Below, in pieces: positions 24,633 to 28,164 of a stretch of 28,164 nt of DNA. The position numbers and the translations under genes are program-made. Within the stretch, counting starts at the first letter, position 1, and every line of letters starts with the position of its first letter. The stretch comes from an uncultured Dorea sp. (GTDB lineage Bacteria > Bacillota > Clostridia > Lachnospirales > Lachnospiraceae): NCBI GenBank assembly GCA_900550865.1, contig URTM01000033.1:1-28164 (forward strand), in the 5' to 3' direction. The notes under the pieces were generated by a model. That model was given only the letters and a program-made list of their open reading frames with translations. It was not told the DNA's origin and made no database searches.

Positions 24633-25346
24633 ATGGATAGCAAAATACTGAAAGCACTTGGTATCGATCCGGCATTGATATTTATATTTCTGCTGGTACT
24701 GATTGTTATATTATTCGTATTGTATGTAAATGTAACAATGAAGTATAATCGATTGAAAAGCAGCTATACGACGTTTATGCGTGGTAAAGATGGAAAAACG
24801 CTGGAAGAAAGCATGATGTCAGGATTTTCGGATGTAGAAGCGATTCTGAAATATACAAAGCAGAACCGTACAGATATCCAGAAGCTGAACAAGAAGATGG
24901 AGAAGTCTTACCAGAAGGTTGGTATTGTCAAGTATGATGCATTTAATGAAATGGGTGGAAAGCTCAGTTTTGCACTTGCTATGCTGGATAATAATAATAC
25001 CGGATGGATTATCAATGCAATGCACAGCAGAGAAGGCTGTTACACTTACGTAAAAGAGATCGTAAAGGGTGAAAGTTATGTAGAGCTTGCAGAGGAAGAA
25101 GCAGAGGCACTGGATAAAGCTATCTTCGAAGATGGATATGAAAAGGAAGTTGACAAAGCAGTTGCTTCCATTACAGGAAGCCTGAAAACAGCAAAATCTG
25201 GTCTGGCAAAGACAGGAAATCAGAAAAACAGCAATGCAAGAGGCACAAAACAGACATCAGGAAAAGCAAATAACGGAAAAATTGTAAATGCAAGAACCAG
25301 TAATATGGGTTCAGATATGGCAAGATCTGAGAAAAATAAAAAATAG
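24633..25346 (+). CDS. DUF4446 family membrane protein
   Basis: 237 aa from the ATG at 24633; a TTG at 24627, touching the parB stop, is an alternative. One transmembrane helix (about 13-33, rich in Ile/Leu/Phe) is followed by a helical region and the conserved DUF4446 core: VGIVKYDAFNEMGGKLSFALAMLD, NNTGWIINAMHSREGCYTYVKEI, LAEEEAEALDKAI. The last roughly 60 residues are a low-complexity Lys/Ser/Asn/Gly tail (KTAKSGLAKTGNQ) that appears to be an extension beyond the core. No function is established. Its place directly after parAB and before serS is typical of Clostridia; a link to segregation is only an inference. Confidence 0.85.
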   Translation: MDSKILKALGIDPALIFIFLLVLIVILFVLYVNVTMKYNRLKSSYTTFMRGKDGKTLEESMMSGFSDVEAILKYTKQNRTDIQKLNKKMEKSYQKVGIVKYDAFNEMGGKLSFALAMLDNNNTGWIINAMHSREGCYTYVKEIVKGESYVELAEEEAEALDKAIFEDGYEKEVDKAVASITGSLKTAKSGLAKTGNQKNSNARGTKQTSGKANNGKIVNARTSNMGSDMARSEKNKK

Positions 25347-25388
25347 CAGATCATATAACAGATATGAGAGCAGGAGGAGTTTAGAAAA

Positions 25389-26678
25389 ATGTTAGATATC
25401 AAATTTGTAAGAAATAATCCGGATGTAGTAAAGCAGAACATCAAGAATAAATTCCAGGATGAAAAATTACCTTTAGTAGATGAGGTAATAGAACTGGATC
25501 AGAAGAATAGAGATATTAAGGGAGAGGTAGAAGCACTCCGTGCGGAAAAGAATAAAATCTCCAAACAGATCGGTGCATGCATGGCACAGGGAAAGAAAGA
25601 AGAAGCAGAAGAATTAAAGAGAAAAGTATCTGAAAGTGCTGTAAGAATTGAAGAACTTTCCAAAGAAGAAAAAGAAGTAGAAGAAAAACTGAAACAGAAC
25701 ATGATGATCATCCCGAACATCATCGATCATTCTGTACCAATCGGAAAAGATGACAGCGAAAACGTAGAAATCGAAAAATTCGGTGAGCCGGTTGTACCTG
25801 ATTTTGAAATTCCATACCATACAGAAATCATGGAAGCATTTGACGGAATCGATCTGGAGAGTGCCGGAAGAGTAGCAGGAAACGGATTCTACTACCTGAT
25901 GGGCGATATTGCAAGAATCCACTCTTCAGTACTTGCATATGCAAGAGACTTCATGATCAACCGTGGATTTACTTACTGTGTACCACCTTTCATGATCAGA
26001 AGTAACGTTGTAACAGGTGTTATGAGCTTCGCAGAGATGGATTCTATGATGTATAAGATCGAAGGAGAAGACCTGTATCTGATCGGAACAAGTGAGCACT
26101 CTATGATCGGTAAATTCATCGACACAATGTTAGAAGAAAAACAGCTTCCACAGACACTTACAAGTTATTCACCATGTTTCCGTAAAGAAAAAGGAGCTCA
26201 CGGTATCGAGGAGCGTGGAGTATACAGAATCCACCAGTTCGAGAAACAGGAAATGATCGTTGTATGTAAACCGGAAGAAAGCAAGATCTGGTATGATAAA
26301 TTATGGCAGAACACAGTAGATCTGTTCCGTTCACTGGATATTCCGGTACGTACATTAGAGTGCTGTTCAGGTGACCTGGCAGATCTGAAGGTAAAATCCT
26401 GCGACGTAGAAGCATGGTCTCCAAGACAGCAGAAATACTTCGAAGTTGGAAGCTGCTCTAACCTTGGCGATGCTCAGGCAAGAAGACTTGGTATCCGTGT
26501 CAAAGGTGAGGACGGAACAAAATACTTCGCACACACACTGAACAACACTGTAGTAGCTCCACCGAGAATGCTGATCGCATTCCTGGAGAACAACCTTCAG
26601 GAAGATGGATCTGTTAAGATTCCGAAGGCATTACAGCCATACATGGGTGGAACAGAGAAGCTTGTACCTAAAAAATAA
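25389..26678 (+). CDS. serS: Seryl-tRNA synthetase
   Basis: 429 aa, class II. Residues about 1-110 form the long antiparallel coiled-coil arm that contacts the tRNA-Ser variable arm (EVEALRAEKNKISKQIG, then KKEEAEELKRKVSES). Motif 2 reads SYSPCFRKEKGAHGIEERGVYRIHQFEKQEM, unlike the common FRSEAGAAGRDTRGLIRQHQF, and motif 3 is TLNNTVVAPPRMLIAFLENN with the class II arginine. The enzyme charges tRNA-Ser with serine through seryl-adenylate. AGGAGGAG precedes the ATG. Codons such as AAC, TTC and GAA dominate, consistent with high expression. Confidence 0.95.
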   Translation: MLDIKFVRNNPDVVKQNIKNKFQDEKLPLVDEVIELDQKNRDIKGEVEALRAEKNKISKQIGACMAQGKKEEAEELKRKVSESAVRIEELSKEEKEVEEKLKQNMMIIPNIIDHSVPIGKDDSENVEIEKFGEPVVPDFEIPYHTEIMEAFDGIDLESAGRVAGNGFYYLMGDIARIHSSVLAYARDFMINRGFTYCVPPFMIRSNVVTGVMSFAEMDSMMYKIEGEDLYLIGTSEHSMIGKFIDTMLEEKQLPQTLTSYSPCFRKEKGAHGIEERGVYRIHQFEKQEMIVVCKPEESKIWYDKLWQNTVDLFRSLDIPVRTLECCSGDLADLKVKSCDVEAWSPRQQKYFEVGSCSNLGDAQARRLGIRVKGEDGTKYFAHTLNNTVVAPPRMLIAFLENNLQEDGSVKIPKALQPYMGGTEKLVPKK

Positions 26679-26698
26679 GCAGTTATAAGGATAAGCGT

Positions 26699-27574
26699 AT
26701 GCATCAATATTTGAAATCCATTGGATTTGGAAATATCAGAGACAAAAAACAATTAACACAGATTATAAAAGATGTAGAAGAATCCTATACACAGCATCAG
26801 CTCGTTACACAGGATGAAGCGACGGATCTTTGTGAATTCGATAAAGAATATGGAGAGGGCATCGGAATCAAATTGTGCGGAGATATGGACATTGACGAAC
26901 AGTTTGACTACCGTTATTATACTCCGTATTTTAAAGGATCCGGCGTGACATCTTATGCGGATGTCAGTGTGGAACGACGGATAGACCGTGAAGCATATGT
27001 GGGCATCTGTGAAGATACAAAAGTAGGCATCAACCTGGTATTCTATCTTCAGAACATGATGGAATATCTGCGGGAAAGACAGCTTGGCGGAAGAAGCATC
27101 AAGTATTCTTCGGTTACCTTGTCCGGACTCTGTAATGAGGGAACCATCCTGCTTCCGGTGCGAAAAAGCAAGGAACAGGAACGGGAACAGCAGGAAGAGG
27201 TGCACAACCGCATGCTGCTGTTGAGTGCAGCCAGAACAGGTGATCCGCAGGCAATCGAGAGTCTTACGTTGGATGATATGGATACCTATTCCAAAGTATC
27301 GAAAAGACTAATATCGGAAGATGTATTTACCATTGTGGATACATACATTATGCCATATGGAATCGAATGCGACCGGTATTCGATCATGGGCGAGATATTG
27401 GAATATCGTCTTACCAGAAATGAGATTACGAGGGAAGATATCTGCATTATGAAACTGGATGTGAACGGATTATTATTCGATGTATGTGTACCAAAGAGAG
27501 AAGTTATGGGCGAACCGGCAGTCGGACGCAGATTCAAAGGTAATGTGTGGCTGCAGGGAAAGATCAACTTCTAA
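26699..27574 (+). CDS. DUF3881 family protein
   Basis: 291 aa, soluble, no motif of known function. It starts MHQYLKSIGFGNIRDKKQL; GEGIGIKLCGDMD, YYTPYFKGSGVTSYADVSVERR and GVNLVFYLQN-like INLVFYLQNMMEYL follow. The C-terminus holds SVMGEILEYRLT-like YSIMGEILEYRLTRNEITRED and ends in RRFKGNVWLQGKINF, which resembles a small beta domain. I assign DUF3881, a Lachnospiraceae family, from memory of its start and length. It lies 20 bp after serS with an AAGGAT ribosome binding site, so the two are probably co-transcribed. The role is unknown. Confidence 0.75.
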   Translation: MHQYLKSIGFGNIRDKKQLTQIIKDVEESYTQHQLVTQDEATDLCEFDKEYGEGIGIKLCGDMDIDEQFDYRYYTPYFKGSGVTSYADVSVERRIDREAYVGICEDTKVGINLVFYLQNMMEYLRERQLGGRSIKYSSVTLSGLCNEGTILLPVRKSKEQEREQQEEVHNRMLLLSAARTGDPQAIESLTLDDMDTYSKVSKRLISEDVFTIVDTYIMPYGIECDRYSIMGEILEYRLTRNEITREDICIMKLDVNGLLFDVCVPKREVMGEPAVGRRFKGNVWLQGKINF

Positions 27575-27575
27575 A

Positions 27576-27604
27576 TGTGGATAAGAACAGTAAAATGTGG
27601 ATAA
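27576..27604 (-). promoter_or_regulatory. Two consensus DnaA boxes, 20 bp apart
   Basis: TGTGGATAA (reverse of TTATCCACA) occurs at 27576-27584 and 27596-27604, each preceded by AAA. They lie directly after the DUF3881 stop codon, about 13.5 kb from oriC. Confidence 0.7.
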
Positions 27605-27618
27605 ATATTTCAGAATGA

Positions 27619-27655
27619 TACAGGGGTGGTGGATATCCATCCCTGTATTGACTTT
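27619..27655 (+). terminator. Probable terminator of the serS-DUF3881 transcript
   Basis: ATACAGGG (27619-27626) pairs with CCCTGTAT (27641-27648) around a loop that contains the palindrome TGGATATCCA. Only a short T-rich tail follows (TTGACTTTTG), and it overlaps the -35 box of the next promoter. Confidence 0.6.
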
Positions 27656-27675
27656 TGTGAGATTAATGGTAAAAT
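27648..27675 (+). promoter_or_regulatory. Promoter of the tRNA-Arg-like array
   Basis: TTGACT (27648-27653), a 16-bp spacer and TAAAAT (27670-27675). The expected start near 27682 is two bases before the first tRNA-like 5' end, as for a normal tRNA gene. The later units have no equally good promoter of their own. Confidence 0.75.
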
Positions 27676-27683
27676 AGACGTAT

Positions 27684-27733
27684 GTCGTCATAGCTCAGCT
27701 GGATAGAGCACTCGCCTCCTAAGAATGAGGAGG
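27684..27733 (+). pseudogene. tRNA-Arg(CCU)-like unit 1: D-arm and anticodon arm only
   Basis: GTCGTCA and TA, then D-stem GCTC/GAGC with loop AGCTGGATA, and anticodon stem 5' strand CTCGC with loop CTCCTAA (anticodon CCT at 27718-27720). The 3' strand reads G-AAT-GAG: the outer pairs CTC/GAG and C31-G39 hold, but the base opposite G30 is replaced by AAT. No T-arm and no strand complementary to GTCGTCA follow. Instead AGGAGG (27728-27733) can pair with CCTCCT (27715-27720). It may be a broken tRNA, a recombination site or a distinct RNA. Confidence 0.75.
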
Positions 27734-27784
27734 AACATTTGTAAAATGGGCAAATGCAAATGTTAAACTGTTAATACAAGCCCA
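27734..27784 (+). other. Potential H-type pseudoknot in spacer 1
   Basis: AACATTT (27734-27740) pairs with AAATGTT (27758-27764). TGGGC in its loop (27747-27751) pairs with GCCCA (27780-27784). The same stretch contains a 6-codon frame ATG...TAA (27746-27766, MGKCKC) 12 nt after AGGAGG, probably by chance. Confidence 0.4.
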
Positions 27785-27796
27785 TAAATTCCATAC

Positions 27797-27869
27797 GTCG
27801 CTATAGCTCAGTTGGATAGAGCGACCGCCTCCTAAGGGTCAGGTGGAGCAATCCCCTTTTGAAAGCGAT
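27797..27869 (+). pseudogene. tRNA-Arg(CCU)-like unit 2, tRNA-sized (73 nt)
   Basis: D-stem GCTC/GAGC, anticodon stem outer pairs ACC/GGT, C31-G39, and loop CTCCTAA (anticodon at 27831-27833). The base that should pair with G30 is deleted. GTCGCT (27797-27802) pairs with AGCGAT (27864-27869) over six pairs including one G-T, closing at exactly 73 nt, the length of a tRNA without CCA. The T-arm region (AGGTGG, AGCAAT, CCCCTT) is only partly pairable. This looks like a full-length but degenerate tRNA. Confidence 0.7.
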
Positions 27870-27897
27870 TTATGAAATAAATTTGAAAATTGCTCCA
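27844..27897 (+). repeat. 9-bp perfect inverted repeat after unit 2
   Basis: TGGAGCAAT (27844-27852) pairs with ATTGCTCCA (27889-27897). Within the loop ATTTAT (27868-27873) pairs with ATAAAT (27877-27882). This fold competes with the tRNA-like acceptor closure at 27864-27869. Confidence 0.65.
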
Positions 27898-27911
27898 TTA
27901 CAATTAAATAC

Positions 27912-27964
27912 GTCTCAGTACCTCAGTAGGATAGAGGGTTCGCCTCCTAAGAGAAAGCCGAGGC
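27912..27964 (+). pseudogene. tRNA-Arg(CCU)-like unit 3: D-arm and anticodon arm only
   Basis: GTCTCAG and TA, then D-stem CCTC/GAGG with loop AGTAGGATA, anticodon stem TTCGC/GAGAA with loop CTCCTAA (anticodon at 27946-27948). Four of five stem pairs form; the base opposite G30 is A instead of C. No canonical T-arm or acceptor partner follows. GAGGC (27960-27964) can pair with GCCTC (27942-27946), echoing unit 1. Confidence 0.72.
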
Positions 27965-27982
27965 ATTCCCCAAAGGGAAAAA

Positions 27983-28093
27983 ATGAAAAACAACTTTCAG
28001 TTCGAATCTATTCTGAAAAATGCTAATGGTGACAACAAAGCATTCTCCAAATTGGGGAACGTTCTAATGTTACCAAATCAAAAAAATCTGTAG
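27983..28093 (+). CDS. Small ORF, 36 aa, function unknown
   Basis: ATG at 27983 with AAAGGG five bases upstream, ending at TAG 28091-28093. The protein starts MKNNFQFESILKNANG, continues NKAFSKLGNVLMLP and ends NQKNL. Composition looks like real coding sequence (few rare residues, hydrophobic and polar alternation), but I recognise no family. It follows tRNA-like unit 3 by 18 bp. The pairing of TTCCCCAA (27966-27973) with TTGGGGAA (28052-28059) encloses most of the frame. It may be a genuine small gene, the stump of a gene from an integrated element, or chance. Confidence 0.4.
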   Translation: MKNNFQFESILKNANGDNKAFSKLGNVLMLPNQKNL

Positions 28094-28122
28094 ATTGACA
28101 ACTCGAAAAAGAGTTGATAATC
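28093..28122 (+). repeat. Hairpin downstream of the small ORF
   Basis: CAACTC (28099-28104) pairs with GAGTTG (28111-28116) around GAAAAA, extended by GATT/AATC across a 2-nt internal loop. TTGACA (28095-28100) and GATAAT (28116-28121) lie within it with a short 15-bp spacing, so a promoter is possible but weak. The remaining 42 bases to the window edge show only a small GGG/CCC hairpin. Confidence 0.45.
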
Positions 28123-28164
28123 TTATATATGGCCGAAGGGAAAAATCCCAGAAACCCAGTAAAA

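Noticed and set aside
25347..25388. T-box leader for serS
   Set aside because: The gap to the preceding gene is only 42 bp, too short for a T-box, and no T-box motif is visible.
27746..27766. Six-codon frame (MGKCKC) after AGGAGG as a leader peptide
   Set aside because: The AGGAGG to ATG spacing of 12 nt is long and there is no similar frame in the other units; chance is more likely.
27684..27964. CRISPR array
   Set aside because: Repeats are tRNA-like, of unequal length and diverged; spacers are about 75 bp with internal hairpins; no cas genes are present.
27684..28093. Group I intron in the anticodon loop of tRNA-Arg(CCU)
   Set aside because: Such introns occur in some bacteria at this site, but I see no P3-P7 core motifs, and the loop sequence is repeated three times without a matching 3' exon.

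Overview
The window is the replication-origin region of a low-to-moderate G+C Firmicute, most likely a gut Lachnospiraceae (Clostridia). The gene order gyrA-gyrB-recF-yaaA-dnaN-dnaA | oriC | rpmH-rnpA-yidD-yidC-khpB(jag)-mnmE-mnmG-rsmG-parA-parB is the classic Firmicutes origin layout. The DUF4446 and DUF3881 proteins flanking serS, a BTAD regulator and a C_GCAxxG_C_C protein fit Lachnospiraceae. I cannot name the genus from the sequence alone.

Layout. Left edge (1-52, minus): the 5' part of a tRNA-Ser(GCU) gene cut by the window, with a consensus promoter. 135-4123 (minus): an unknown 163-aa protein, a BTAD-type regulator with a degenerate GGDEF-like C-terminus, a PlsC-like acyltransferase and a two-subunit class I fumarase. 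4277-4738 (plus): a C_GCAxxG_C_C redox protein, transcribed away from fumarase from a shared promoter region with three evenly spaced direct repeats. 4954-13848 (minus): gyrA, gyrB, recF, yaaA, dnaN and dnaA. 13849-14251: oriC, with about eight DnaA boxes; a second small box cluster lies between dnaA and dnaN. 14252-21327 (plus): rpmH to rsmG. 21553-22425: a lone minus-strand alpha/beta-hydrolase-like gene. 22542-22853: four perfect and one degenerate parS site. 22922-27574 (plus): parA, parB, a DUF4446 protein, serS and a DUF3881 protein. 27575-28164: two DnaA boxes, a terminator and an unusual tandem array of three tRNA-Arg(CCU)-like units with a small ORF.

Almost all genes point away from oriC at about 14.0 kb, so they are co-directional with replication. 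The exceptions are the redox gene at 4277 and the hydrolase at 21553. The left side supplies initiation (DnaA), clamp (DnaN), repair (RecF) and supercoiling (GyrAB). The right side supplies the ribosome and RNase P (L34, RnpA), membrane insertion (YidD, YidC, KhpB), tRNA modification (MnmE, MnmG), 16S methylation (RsmG) and origin segregation (ParAB with parS).

The most unusual part is 27684-28093. Three units about 113-115 bp apart share an invariant CGCCTCCTAAG anticodon-loop core and keep paired D and anticodon stems with compensatory differences. All are altered at the same place just 3' of the loop (tRNA position 40), and none has a canonical T-arm. They may be decayed tRNAs, recombination sites of integrative elements, or a non-canonical tRNA-like RNA family. 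The sequence alone does not decide between these.
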